Made by a program: the position numbers and the translations under genes. The notes below the pieces were generated by a model. That model was not told the DNA's origin and ran no database searches. It worked only from the letters and a program-made list of their open reading frames with translations. From NCBI RefSeq assembly GCF_965638725.1, contig NC_134956.1, forward strand, positions 20,581,047 to 20,645,046: DNA of 64,000 nt, read 5' to 3'. This document shows positions 13,401-27,300 of the stretch, piece after piece. This DNA comes from Aptenodytes patagonicus (lineage: Eukaryota > Chordata > Aves > Sphenisciformes > Spheniscidae). Every line of letters begins with the position of its first letter. The first letter of the stretch is position 1.

Positions 13401-14379
13401 CTCTCAGGCACGGCACGAGCCCCTTGCTGCAAGACGCCTGCCTCAGATGCCCTGGGAGCTCCCCAGCCACCTTCGCACTGTCACCCGTGGGCATAGACTC
13501 ATAAAAAAGCAAGCCCCGTGTGCCTCCTCTGCTTGCACAGCCCCCAAAGTGTTCAATCGACGTTATGCAGAAACAACACAGACGCCTGCTGCTGCCTGTG
13601 GAAGTAAAGCCAGCGTGAGCGGGGTCAGCAAGGCACACCGGTGTCTTTAAATGACACTTTGCTGATTTTCTCTTCTTCACAGCACGGGGCCAGGCTAAAG
13701 AGCAGTTCTCTGGCCTACAACTCAGACACCCTGCTAGAAAATCAATAGTCATTTGGTGATATTCTGGCACTTGGCTCGCTGCATTGCAATACCTTGGGAG
13801 GAGCAACTCTGATTTGCCAGTCTCCAGAGTAAGCAAAAACCAGTAAGGGTTGGACTGGCCTTGGGCAGATACTCTCGGGCCATTTGAGCAGCACAGCCTG
13901 ATAAACCGATCCGAAACTTCAGGAGCCTCATTTCGTGTCCACCCAAGGGGCTGCCCCAGCCTGGGGAGCAGGCTGGAAAAGTCCCTTGGGTTCCCCACGG
14001 CAGTGCATCCTCACCGCTGACCACCTGCTTATCCTAAAAGTCCTGAAAAATGGGGTGCACACCTCGCATCAACCTCGCCAGAGCCCTGACAGGTTTATAT
14101 GTCGGATTGATATGAAACACATCTCAGCCTACACCAGCAGCAGGTATCTCCAGCTGACCCCAATGCGGAGCATGGATACTTTGAGCATCTGTGGCAGGAG
14201 AGCGGGCAGAGAGCTCCCCTGGGGCCAGACCCGGCACTCACAGCCCTGCTCCCAGGCTCCTCCAGAAAGACTACAAGGCACGAAGGGTAGGCACCAGCTT
14301 ATTTGCCTTAGCTTAGCTTATTTACCTACAGAAACAGAGAGAACAGGAATTACAGAATTCAGTGCTAGAAACAGGATCG

Positions 14380-14445
14380 CTGCTTCAGGGCTGGGAACTG
14401 AACCTGGATTTCTGAGTCGGCACCAGACCAGGCTAAAGCAATGTG
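14380..14445 (-). mobile_element. Possible MIR-like or amniote LINE remnant
   Basis: GGGCTGGGAACTGAACCTGG followed by ATTTCTGAGTC resembles the GGGATTCGAACCCAGG block of ancient tRNA-derived SINEs in reverse orientation. Short and diverged. Confidence 0.3.
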
Positions 14446-15913
14446 TTTCTGTTCACCGGCTTGACCAGGGAGCCAGGGAGCAATGGAAGGTGGGCATGCC
14501 GAGCACCAGCTATGGTTTAAAACAATCAGGAAGCTTAAAATAAATAGATTTGAGCAACTTTGAACCACAAAAATAAAAGCCGATGGCATCTTTGTTTAAT
14601 GAAGAACAGAAATTGCTCTTTTCTGTGAATTAAGGACAGCACCAGCAGGGCTGGATTTCAGCAGGTTTCAAAGGGCAGCAGACATATTATTTTTAAATGA
14701 TAAATAAAATGTAATAGCCTGACCTCAGGAATACAATCGTCTGCTTTCAATGAGCTCCGGTTTCTTTAATTCTTCTCCATCAGCGCAGATATATGAACTG
14801 CCACAAATCCCTGCCACCTCCCCATCTGCGTGCATTACAGCCTGAAGCACAGGACCTGCTCTGGGTTACAACCCAGGAAAGCAAATCCCTCCCGGAGAGC
14901 AGGAGGGGAAGGACACGACTCTTTTCCCTGGGCGCTGTCTGTGATAAGAGGAGAATTAAGACCTCCAATCTATTTCTAATGGAGAGGTTACGAGAGGGCA
15001 TTTTGGAAGCAATTGAAAGGTTGGTAAAGGAGCTCAGCCAGGAAATGTATGGAGTCTCATTACCTTTTATCTTCTGAGCACATAAAGTTTGCAGAATCTC
15101 TGTTTAGGTTAGCAGGAAACCTCTGCAAGAATTATATATGCTGCTCGCATGCTTATCAAGGGAGAAAGAGCTGTGCTCTATCAGCCAGCTGTGGGGCTCG
15201 GCGGAGATAAAGATATCCCCCTGCCCAGCAGTGACTTGGGATAAATCATCCTGTCCTCGCGCTGCCATTACGCCTAACCTCTGCTTGGCCCCTTCCAATC
15301 GTCACACAATTTAGCTGCAAGAGCCAAGGCGAAGGAGCGTGGCTGGGTCTTTTTCAAGCGTCCTAGAGCTCTCCCCGCAGTGTGGGAAAGAAGGGAGTGC
15401 TTAATTTACAGTTCAACTATAAATGCCCTGTTCTAGATAGCCTACCGAGACCGCAGCTTAAATACGCACCCAGCTGGCCCAGTGTTTGGATCCGGCTGGT
15501 TTTTAGGCTGGATCCCACGGCTGGAGGCTGAGGGGCGGCCGGGGACCGGGCGCCGGCTGGGCAATACCCCTTTTTCTGCAGACAACCATCACCAGCTTCA
15601 CAGGCGTCACCGTCCCTTTTTGCCTTCAACCCCGGCTGCCTGTCAGGTCCCACGGGAGGCCAGAATGTGCTGCTGCCCCACCACACCACCAGACACAAAC
15701 CCCACGGAAACGGCTGACTCCATGACACGCATTTCCCCCCCAAGACCTCCAAGAGCCCCAGGCCTTCCGTGGGATGCAGAAAACCACGTGGGCTGAAGCT
15801 CAGGTCTGCCCTATTGCTATTGCAAAGAGGGTTTGCTACGGCCCGAAGCACGTCGGCGTTGCCGGCAGGGTTGGGATTGCGGTCTGCGTGGACGTAGCAC
15901 ATCGGCAGACCGG

Positions 15914-15938
15914 CTGGGCTGCTGTCAGAGCAGCCCAG
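15914..15938. repeat. Perfect GC-rich hairpin
   Basis: Arms CTGGGCTGCT and AGCAGCCCAG (10 bp, perfect) around a 5-base loop GTCAG. No transcript context is known. Confidence 0.8.
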
Positions 15939-17106
15939 GCTTCGCGTGGGCGACTTCACCGCTAGCGCTTAGGGACCGTCACGGCTGTGAAGGCAGCACA
16001 GAGATGTCCTCAGGTGCAAGAAGTTGGTGCAAATTTCAGGTTATGGATAAAGAGAGAGACAGCCGCTGCCTGCAGCGCTTGTTAAGTCCAGAGCATGGGC
16101 AGTGGATGGTGCTAAGGGGACTTACAGCGGCCACAGGCACCCGGGGAAATCTGTCCCTTCCGATTGATTCAGCGATGATTACGAGGCACGCAGTATTCAA
16201 GAGACTGCAAACGGAGCTGGCTGGGCATAGATATATAGTGTAAGGCCTGCGATATTTGCTGTCGGCCAATGCCACCGAGTCATGAAAAGTAGCGATGCAT
16301 ATAACCAAAATCCCAGAAGACTCATTGTTTTATGTAAGCACCATATATACACCCGGAAAATAAAATTGTGTGTGTGAAAGAGAACAAATTAAAATTCAAT
16401 TTTGTCTATAACAAATAGATGCTATCATCAGTGGGAGGATGTTAGAGATATATTGGTACTCACATAATTCCTTGGTGAACTTTTATGGGCCAATTGATAA
16501 AAAGTATCCTCATGAGAGCAATGCACATTATTTCTAGAGCTCCAGTATTTTACTAGTGAGTCAGTGCAGAGATGTGTAATTTACACAATGAACACAGAGG
16601 GCTACGTCGACATGGGCAGGACAAGCACAAGTTCTTTGGGGGGAATTCTCCCCTGGAATCAATGCACAATGTCTCTGTTTGGCCTGTGGAGAGTTGACGA
16701 TCGAAGCCAGGATTTACGTGGATCTCTCCTGTTAGAAAAGTAGCAGACACTTTTAACAGCAACGTTCCCAAGCAGGACAAAATCCAGCGCGATGAAAAAA
16801 ATAAAATCCACAGCAGTCCTGCATCTTTTCTTACTATTGTCTTAAACGCCTTCAGCAGCGCGGAGCAATTTCCTCCAGCTCTCCACGTGTTCACAAAACC
16901 GAACATGAAAATCTAGGTAAAATATATTCATCTGTGCCATCTTTCCAGATGCGTGACACTGGGTCGAATTCTTGCAGAGAAACAAACTGCTCCGATAAGG
17001 CCAGCGCTGTTTACTAACTGTGATGTCCGTCCTCGCACGGCGCAGAGCAATGGCTAGCCAGTCCATGCGGCATGCGGGGACAGTCACATTCAAGGTTCCT
17101 GACGCC

Positions 17107-17137
17107 TGAGGATCTCAGAGCACTTTCTAAATAGCAG
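17107..17137 (+). mobile_element. Possible ancient LINE fragment
   Basis: GAGGATCTCAGAGCACTTTC resembles the GATCTCAAAGCGCTTTACAA block common in old amniote CR1/L3 LINEs. Very short. Confidence 0.22.
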
Positions 17138-18000
17138 TGAAGTGCCAGCTCCTTGCCCTGATCTGACTGTAGCTCTCGTGGAAATCAGTGGCAAAGGTTC
17201 CTCATGGGACAGAGGACGCTGGTTCAGACCCCCCATAGATCATCGGTCAGGATTTGCTTATGGAAAACAGATGGAATTTGTGCTGTTTAAAATGAGAACT
17301 ACATTCACTAATTTGGTCTCGTGGAGTTCAGGGGTGAAATTTCAGCCGAGAAGACGCTGGCTCTGCCTGTCGCAGGCCAAGGTGGGATGCAGAGCTCACA
17401 AGTGATGCTCGTGGAGCCGAGACATGCAGTGGCTGCTCTACAGCACCTCCAGTGCGCTTGCTGTGTGCGCAAAGCCCTCCCTTAGTTCTGTGCTCTCAAG
17501 GGACTGAAAATTTAAATAAAAGAAAACGAACATCGGCTTTCTGAGCTCGCCCACCAGGTGCAGTTTCTGATTTCTTTGAATTCACAAGTCCTGTCTGTGT
17601 GGAAGAGGGCTCATTTAGTTAATTAGTGTCATTTACATAGAAAAGAACATTCAAAACCAAACCTGAAGCGGCACAGGAAATTTTACCTGAAACTTGGAAA
17701 TCAGGTGCTTAAATGATAACAGCGTTTTTGCATTTTACTACACCCATGCTGCCTGCCCCTGCTCTGCTGACTCAGGCAAATCATGCAGGCCCACGACTCC
17801 AAGGATGCTTTTCTACGTGATTCACCCCACCATTCACCGCAGCAGGAGCAGCCGAGCTCAAGCTCTTCACCTCGGGCACAAAGAGGTCCGCAGGCAGAAC
17901 CTCTCACCCCTGCAATCAGGAAGGAGACAAGTCACTCGGCTCTTCGTGCAGTGAAGGCTGCGAGGGGAGGGTTGTGTCAGGAAATATTTGCTGGGGCTCA

Positions 18001-20120
18001 GCGTTCACCTGATTAGTTTTTAATTTATACATCTTTGCATTAACCCATATCACAGCTCAGCTAACTTTTTTTTTCATAAATTTATAATAAAATATTCCAA
18101 GATGGTTAAAAACAAAAACCTGAAGTTTTTATTTCTTCCTGCCCAAGAACAGATAAGTATTTTCTTCAGTCGCGAGGAGTTTCGTGGCCTGCAGGAGGAG
18201 GCCGGTTAAGACCGCGTGTCTAAGCCGTGCATTGCAAGTACATTGCAAACACCCACCACTGGTCACGCTGTCATCATCCTGGCACGGATCCTGACGGCTC
18301 CGCTCCGGCGGGACAGAGGCACCCGGTTGGCGGTTCCGTGAGAAAAAGGATCAGGATGAGTCTCTAAGGAAAAAAACTGCTGAACATAATGACTTCGTTA
18401 CTTCTAGCTGGCACGGTACTAGTCACCGTAATCAGCTTTGCTGCGTTTTAGCCTATTCAGCAGTTTTGTCTTCACTCATCTGTCTGTACTAACATATGTA
18501 ACTATTTTATTAAAATCTAATCCAACTACAGAATAAATAAAAATCCAATAGTAATACCGAGGTCTAATTAAAGACAAAAACCTGTTGCCGTCTTTCTAGA
18601 TTAAACTGTTTTCATTTTACTTCACAAATTTGTACCCATGTAAATCAGCCCATCAGGCTTTTTTAGGCACGTAAGTGACTCCGAGGGAGGGATGGGGGCC
18701 CCAGCGAGAGCCCCCCCGGGCGATACGACCCGAGCGCTGCTCAGGCGGGTTCAGGTAAACAAAGATTTGATTTTACTGATTGCATCTTGGTTGCATGGAT
18801 CACATCTTACTTTCCAAAAGGCATTTCCCACGACTGCTGACGACCTTACCCTTTTGCTTCCTACTGGTCAGCGGGGTTTTCACCATGAGGGTTGGTCCAC
18901 CAGTGATTTTGGGTATTTCGTGGTGTTTTCAACAGCAGGAATAGCTGCTGCATCCCTCAGCCACAGGTACCAAATTTAGCATCTCGTGGGAGGCAGCACC
19001 AGTTATAGCTTGCAGGACTCACTCAGGGACTTCAGCCTTAGCAGACCCTATCGCGCTCTCCTAAAGTGCATATTTTGCCTAGATCCAGATGTTTGCGTTC
19101 CGATACCATTTGGGTCCATCAGATCTGAAGAAATTTTCAGGTCCGTGCACAAAGGTCATACCAGGCAGATCAGACACAGAGGATTTCCAGGCTGACCATT
19201 CGGTTCGAAATCAAATGCCACTGCTGAAATCAAATGCTTGTACTCTCATCTCTGACCTCCCATTCCTTTCTTTAAGTGGCAAAAGTAGCTTCTCAGAGTG
19301 CCAAAACAAACCCGAACGGTGAGAAGGCACAAGGATGCGACCAGACACTTGCGAAGTGCTGCAGCGAGCAGGGACCGGAGCCTCAGCCCTCCGCAGCGCT
19401 CTTAATGGTAACAGCACCGAATGGATTTGCACCCGTTGCCTCCGACACGATGTGCCTGCACTGTCTTGCGGGATTCGGGGATTTCTCTGGCTTCTCAAAC
19501 TACAACAAACACACATAAAAACGTGTCCTAGTCAATAATTTATTATACTGAGATGGCAGCATAATTAAGTTACCAGAGGGCTCTGGGCAAATATCTGGTA
19601 GCATAAGGTGCTACGTGCTTTTGGCACGAGCTTTATTTAAACACATTGGATCAATTTGAATCAATCTGACATGTACACACTTCAGGGCATGGCTAGTTTC
19701 AAATCAATTAAACTCCTTATGACTTTATGATTAGAAACCTGAGGTTATAAAACATTAATATAAAATCACAGTTTATTAAGTGAAAAATAAAATCCCAGTC
19801 TAATGTTTCATGAAGATCACAGGAATCATTATATAAGCTTCATTAAACAAACAAGGTAAGGGTAATTAGGCTGTAAATTGAGTACAGTAGTTAAAAAAAG
19901 AGAAACTATAATTAGGAGGTGATGGCCACTTAACCAAAAATAAGAAAGTATGGGTAACTAGTTGCCTTCTGCACTATTTCAAACAAAAAAGCAATTGATT
20001 TCTTCATGAGACGGTGCATCTGAACAAAACCTTCAGCCATAGAAGTTGGCTGTAGCAAATGACTCTGGGACAAGTGAGGCAAAGAAACTGATTCGCAATT
20101 TGCCTGGAAAGAGAAAAAAA
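18001..20120. other. Intergenic with two AT-rich candidate conserved blocks
   Basis: AT-rich, CpG-poor stretches at about 18,010-18,130 plus 18,370-18,660, and at 19,530-19,990 (many TTAATTAA-like and ATTA cores). No gene frame. Function inferred only from composition. Confidence 0.3.
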
Positions 20121-23100
20121 CACACTGAGGAACAAACTACATACAGCTCTTGCGCAAAACAGTGAAAATCCTAAATTGTATTACAGCCACAAGTCATGCT
20201 CTGAAGACATGATGCAGCAGAGCACCCGAGCAGGTGCTCGGGCACTTTCTTATGCCATGAACACATATGCATGGGCATAGCTGGGGCTTCAGAGCGTTTC
20301 TGGGGGAAGGGCTGCCAGTAGATTTTACCTCCTCGCGCAGTTCAGGTAGGAATTGCCCCATTCAAAAGTGCCGCCCCCTGCTACGCCAATTTTCATTAAC
20401 AAAAGTCCCAGGGGAACTAAATCCTTCCAACGAGCGATCAATCTGCAGAAGGGGCATGATGATCTTGCTTCTTTTCTGCCTTGGCACGAATTACCCAACT
20501 AGATCAAAAATGATTCCTAACACAACGGCGTTTCCTGGGCAGACACTTCAAATGCTGCAAAAGATCCTACAAGCGATTCTCAGAAATCTGGATGATGACT
20601 TTGCATGTGCTTTTATCAGACCTACCAATAAAACATGTTCAACACAACAAAGTGTCCAGTATTAAAAAAAAATGCTGTGGATGGGAAAATGGAGCGGGCT
20701 TCTCAGCAGTTCCCTCTCTTACACGTGGGGCACTAATCGGTTCCTACAGCACTCGGACATGCGTGGGGAAGGACTGGGTCCAAAGTCCACTAAGTTAGCA
20801 GAAAAACTCATCAGCTTCAGCAGACTTTGCACTGAGCCCGGGGCACGCAGGAAATATCCTTTGCTCCTTGTTTTAATGCGGTTGAAACACGGGATAGCCA
20901 CACACAGCTTTTGTAGCTTAACCTTTGCTCGCACCCGAATGGATGTTGGTTTAAAGATGTAGAGGATCTGAAGAGAAAAAATGTAAAATGTAGAATGGGA
21001 CAAGGAGGAATCGTAACCGATGCTGAACACAGGAAAGCCCTTCCAGCAGACCCCGCTGTGCAGGCAGGGGCTGGCAGGGGCGCGGACAGCCTCCGGGCTG
21101 GTCGGACTTCAGCCTAGGTCAGGTATCGCCCTCCATGGTGGACCTGCCCCAGGAAACCCAGGCGGGACAGTCTTGCCCAGTCTGCCCAGTTCCAGCAGCC
21201 AGTTGAATAAGAGACAATCCCCTCACAGCACAGCCCGGCTGGGAAATGCTGGACGTTTTCACGCAGCCCAGCTCCCGCGTCCTCCTCTCCTCGTCCTGCT
21301 CCCCGGAGAGCCCCCATCGCCCGGCCCGGGCTCACACAGCCCCGTGCATCCCGTCTGTCTGTCGCCAGATGGTTTCACTTCACATGTAACGGCATCTGGC
21401 CCCCTCCTCCAGGCCTGCCGGGGGTGCCGGAGCCACCACACCGGGTCGGCCATCGGCACCCTGCATTTGCTGGCCGGAGGGGATCTGCAGAAAACACAGG
21501 ACCTGTTTCAAAGCCAAGCAGCGGGCAGAGCTGGGAGAGCCTCCCAAACCCCATAACAACATCCCGACGGCTCAGAAAATAAGGTATCAAGACTTTCATG
21601 AGGCTTGAAATAAAACCCAAATCTGGATCATTTCAGCCTCGCGCTGCCACTTTGAACTTCTTGGCAACTGGTTCAGAGCCTTTGAAGCTGCATCCCGGTC
21701 CCACCTCCCTCCCAGTTCAAACGCGGCGCGGCCGGCATGCCTCCATCAGCTGGCCAGCACATTGGCGGCAGCACACGGCCGGGCGACTGCTGGATGGGCG
21801 ACTGCGGCACCCCGGCAGACCCGCCGGCACACCGGCAGCATCTCGGTCTCGCCACAGTGCCCTCAGCCGGGCACCATGTCTCAAGGGAGATTCAAGGGGA
21901 AGGCACCAGCTGGGGGGGTTATTGCGGGGAATTAATAAGCAGAAAGAAAGGATGAGCCTTTGTGAGCCGTCAGGCCCCCAGGATCAGACCCTAAAGTTTG
22001 AGGTATCTGAGTCAAGCCCCCAAAATCATGACCTTGGTTTAGAGCACGGGGAGGTTTAACTCACTGCCTGAGGCTCATCTGGTTCCCCAGTGGGTTTTGG
22101 TTTGGTCTTCAAGGGTGGGATGAACCAGTTTTCCACACTTTCCCCCCCACCTGGAAAGGTGAGAAGCAGCTAAAGCCAAGAAGAAACCCCAGAAGTCGGT
22201 GATATTTCACGTGGCCGTGCTGCAGATGCCAGAAACCGTCCAACCCCCGGGGAAAGGGCTCCGTGTGTGTGCAAAGGCGGAGGAGAAAAACTGGTTCTGT
22301 CACAGAAGCGATGGGGACGCCGTGGCCGGGTGATGCCGTCCAGCCCTTGCCACCTCCCCGCAGAGCATGGGGCGACGAGTCTCAAGTCGGACTTGGGGGG
22401 GTCCCAGGGACCTCCCTACCCGGCTGTGCCACCACAGGGGTCTCGAGCGGGGAGCGGAACGTGAAGGGGAGATGGCAAGGGAGGGTTTTACAAGCTGGCG
22501 TACGGTAACTCACCATGGACGCCTAAGCGCTGGCGGGGAGCCAGCACAACGCTCCTGCATTTATTAGGGGACCCACTGGCTTACCAGGAAATTACACAAC
22601 AGTTAAATACTTTATACATTGCAGTAGTTTATTAAGGGGCTGCTCGAGATTTTTTCATAGAGAGATCGTTCTGGAAATTATGATGCTGTGAGCAGAAGCC
22701 AGCCCCGCGATGCGGCACGGCTCGGTGGCACGGTGCTGCTGCATCGCCGCTCACGGGGAACAGGAGCACAGCGCGCAGAAAAAAGAGCCATAAAACGGGA
22801 GATCTCTCCCAGGAGCCTGCAAACAAAAGTAAAAGAGCAAATCCCAACAGGCAAGCGTGAGCGGGGCTGCGGCTACGGCTGCACACCAGTAAAGTCACGG
22901 CTGCAGCACAGGCTGCCAAACCCACATGGGTTTTTAATCTGTGAGTGTGGGCACCGCTGGACAAAAACCATGGCAGGATACATCCCATAGGGAATAAATG
23001 CTTGTCCCATGCCTGGGCCAGGCTGGGGAATGGACACATCCCCACCGGGGGCTCCCGGCGCTGGCAACCCTGCCCCCTCCGGAGATGGGACCAGACCCCA

Positions 23101-24360
23101 GCGCTGCTTCTCAAGTCACCTCTAAATTTCCATGAAAGCAAACCCAGCTGTGACCCAGTCTGGCCTCACGCACCAGGCAGGAACTCAAGGCTGCCAGGAT
23201 GGTAAATGCCAGCACAGCAACTAATGAGGAATAATCCCTGCCAGGTAACGAGTGACTCAGGCACATACCCCAGGCTAGCAGGTGCCAAAGCCAACACAGA
23301 TAAATGGCAAACGACAAACCTTGAAACTAGAAATAAAACAATGTGCTGAGTGGAAAGGTCACGATAGGGACTGACCAGAAAAGTCACCGAGGCTGTTGCA
23401 GATAAGCAAAGAAAGGAGGAAAAAAAAAAATCCACCCACTTTCTTATGGCAGTGGGAAGCAGCGAAGGAGCGCTGGGCTCCTGCCTGACACCCTCCCTGC
23501 GATGTGCTGGTGGCAGAGGGACTTTGCAGAGGGACACGGCTGTGGCCAGGGAGTTGCACGCTCATTCCTACAACCCACCCAGCCCCAGGGAGCACCCAGG
23601 TTTTGTTCGGTGGCAGCAGGCGCAGCAGCAATCATCTGCAGGGACAAGGAGGGGAAGGCGACTCTTTCGGATTAAGTAGGAAAATCGGGGAGCCTATAAC
23701 TGCCAGGACGGCTCCGACCTGTGAGCTCCCCAAAGGAGTGCGTTAAAATTGTGTCTACCAACACAAAACAAAAAGGTTGCCCATGGCAGGAGGGCGTGCA
23801 GCCGTTATCGGGGTAACGGCAGCCGTTCTGCATGTCCCAGTGAGGAGTGGCAGAAAATGCGTTTTCCATGGCAGGCATAACTGTCAACACAGCACTTGCA
23901 TTGCATCGATTATCTCTGGAGAAAATGGGGACTGCGAGTGTATTGACCTTTACAGGGAAAGCACCAAGTATCTGCAGTCTTTCCGCTGCAGAACAGAAGT
24001 GCACCGCTTGCCTCTTACCATAAAAAAAAAAAAGGAGGTGTCTCGCTACCCCCTGCCTCGAGGGCTCAGGAATCGTGTCCTTCCAGTACCGGTGTGCCCT
24101 TGGCTTTGGCCAGAAATCACTACGTAGCTGCACAAGACCTTCTCCCAGCACCTGGCCTCCTGCGCTTTCACTCCTTCGCCTTTTGACTTTGAAGGCAAGG
24201 TTGTGGAAGACACTCGTGGAGCTCAACAGCACTCTGCCCTCAGCCACCTCTAATCCTGGACAATCCAGGCACGCGCGGTCCAGCAGGCAGTAGATCATGT
24301 ACAACTGCTGGAGTGTCACCAGTGAGGATGTGGCAAGCAGCAGCTATGGCCACTCACCCA
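20121..24360. other. Intergenic, GC-rich, includes a CpG-dense patch
   Basis: No gene supported. The patch at about 21,720-21,860 is CpG-dense with repeated GGGCGACTGC and CCGGCA-type words, far above its surroundings, but is too short for a firm promoter-type CpG island. Confidence 0.45.
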
Positions 24361-27300
24361 TGAAATGTAAATTTAATGTAACTATTTGCAATGTAAAGTG
24401 CTTTGCACTTTGAAAAATATGCTATTATTTGTGCCTTTTATTGGGGGGGGGGGGGAATATATTCAGAAACAGTCTCTTGTGCATGTTCGCTTCCTCCTGC
24501 ATCCAGAGTTATGGAGTTTATATTGAAATTTAGCAGCTGTGGGATACACAGCCCAACAGTGCCATCACCACTAAATCATCTCTTATTTAGCTAATGCCCT
24601 TCATCGCCCGCGCTCTCCTGCAAAAGCTACATATGGAATAGAAAATTACCTGCCAGGCTTACAGCAGACTGGTCAAAAAAATTCCTCTTTCGTTGAGTTC
24701 CTCCAAAATGCACTGTCCCAATAATACCAACAACGTGTTTATAAATATTTCAGGACTAATGGGTTTATTCTTGGGCAGTAACATTTTCCCAAGGGTCCTG
24801 TTTGTTTGTTTGTTTTCATTCACCTTACCCAAAGTGTCCACCTCAAACCAGTTAAGTCAATTGTGAAGGAATATATGTAAATGCATTAAAGAACATCTAA
24901 TCCACTACTGCCACTATTACACTATTTTATTCTATTTAAAATTATGATAAAGACTTCTTAACTGTCTAGTCTCACACTACATATTAAGGAGCTGTCTTTT
25001 TTTAACTGTACATCTGTAGATATTAACAAAGCAAAAAAAAAAAAAAGGCTTGCATATAGAAATATTTCAATTATTTCAAAATAATGTGAGGGCTTTGCCA
25101 TCTCCTGTCTTTCAAATTCATCTTTCTCCCACTTCCAGGTCAGCATCGTAAATTATGAGTTTTGCAGGCAAGGAGTTGGAGCCACTGGTAACTCAGAAAT
25201 TAATAGATTGGGGGGAAGCAGTTGAGAAAAAACAGTTGTTGTTAGAAGTAATGCAAAGAAACTTCTTTATAAACATCACTCTGCATCGACAGGCTCAAGA
25301 GGAAACGTCTCCAGCAAATCCCTGCAGAAGGTGGTTTAAGCAGAGCTCTTGCATCACATTGCCATGGGCTATCAATGCTCATGCAATCAATTAGTTGAGT
25401 GCTGGAGAGGAGTGATAACTTCTTTGCTCCTCTAAATCGCTCACAAGCACCTGGCCACCTCCTTGGTCTTCAATGAAAAGACAAGACTTGAGGCTGGCAT
25501 GAGGTAGGTAACCTGCTCCGAAATGCTAACGTACATCCACGGCGGGTGGCAGACCTTCGGCCAGAAGAGCTGGGCACATCCATCCCACCTCGTGCAGGCA
25601 ACGTGACATCCCTTGTTTCTGCTTAGATTTAACAAGTTAACTATTGCAAGCTAGTTACGTCTTTATAAATCCCCCCCAAAAGAATACACTTCTGCCAGTG
25701 AAGCCAAATTATGAAAGACCATGTGGCATGACCTACAAGAGAGCGCGACCGCTTGCCAATTTCTTTTCTTTCAAAATAAATTAGCTGTTTGTATTGTATT
25801 TTTTTAAACTGCAGGTCAAAGACTTGTTTTCCTCCAGAAAATGTGACTGAGCGCCTGGCCAGGCTTAAACTGGTGACGAGTTTAGTCAATGGAGGTGACA
25901 AGTGCCTTAACAGCCTCAGATGCTCAGTAGGGAATGTCCCCGCACCAAGCCTTAACCTTTCACTAAAAGTCGGGCTTGTTAAACACTGTAGCAGAGTATC
26001 TGGTATCCTGGTATGAGACCAGACGCGCGTCATCTCAGGGTGACACCATCCCTCATCAGAAACTGCGGCAGGCGGCTGCAAGGGACATTTGTCAAGAAGC
26101 CCTGCAGAGACACCCCATAGCCCCTGTCCCTCAGCCAGGGGAGCTGGAGGGGTTACCTACTGGGATCAACCTGTTGATACAGAAAGTTGAAGATTGATGA
26201 TGGTGAACAAGATTTTCATCATTCAGTGAGATAACAAGAGGCAGAGATAAATACTTCTGTAGGCTGCAAGGCTGGTAGGAGTGGTCTTACCTCGCGGTTC
26301 ATTAAGTTTCCAGAAAGCTTCATCTGCTGTCATTAAGTGCTACGCTAACGGACTGGGTGGTTTTCCAGTGACTTGACTCCAGGAGACACAGCAAAACTTT
26401 TACCGAGCACTTCTTTAAGCCACAGCCTTAGTGATGACTAATACCAAAAAACTGGGAAAAGAGAGAAATGCGGGTCAATAAAAGCTATAAGGGTGGTTCT
26501 GTCATCAATTTGCTGCTCCTCGAAGGACAGACAGCAGTAGGAAGGAAGGCGACCTGGAGCAGAGGCGTCCCAAAGCCTTCTTGCAAGATCTGCAATGCTT
26601 CTAGCATGGGAAAACAAGCACACATAGCACTGGGTGCAGCAGAGAATTATTATGGAAGACTTGATCGTTTTCTGACTTACATCAGTGTAAATCGGGAGTG
26701 CCCATGGAGTTGCTAAGGTAAAGCCTAAAGTAACAACTGAGCAACAGAAATATCCACCCCAGAAAGTCAAATTGTGCTGAACTCATCCCAAGCATGAGGA
26801 CATTGGCCCCAGGTCCCCTCCCAGGGTGCAGAGAGGACACATTTGCATCTGCCAGGGGCTCGGGCAGAGCAGGCTGGACTCGGGGAGAGCCTGCTCATGG
26901 GCGTACCTGCACCCGCTCCACTAAGCCAGCCGTAAGTCTCACCCACTTCTCTTCACTCCCCCAATACTACTCCCAGCGCCTTCCAGCAGACCCGTCGTGT
27001 GCAGGGACTGGAGGAACGCAGGAACTTGCAAGCATCCACAGCAGCTGTCCCCGAGGAGGACCACGGGCTCAGCTCTCCTGGCCCCACAGACACAGCTGCC
27101 AGGAGACCTGGGGCCGGTGGGGTCCCATCGCATCAATCTTCGCCTTCGCAAGCTTCTGCCACTTTTATGCACCGTTTTCCTTCTCATTTAGCATACACAG
27201 TGAAACAGGTTAAAACCCAAAGCCATTTATAATAATTATTTTAAAGGTTGTCTACAGATAATGCAGAAAATAACACTGGATTTGGAAAAAAAAATCCCTT

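Larger units (their letters stand above)
10421..18000. other. Intergenic, mixed composition
   Basis: No gene supported. A 245-codon minus-strand frame at 13,261-13,998 and others nearby lack any recognisable domain or splice context. Contains the hairpin at 15,914-15,938 and possible ancient repeat fragments at 14,380 and 17,107. AT-richer stretches at 14,560-14,800 and 16,320-16,560. Confidence 0.6.

Noticed and set aside
13261..13998. 245-codon minus-strand open frame
   Set aside because: No recognisable domain; overlapping long frames on the other strand indicate chance from GC content.
23672..24319. 215-codon minus-strand open frame
   Set aside because: No domain or family resemblance and no flanking splice signals that make sense.
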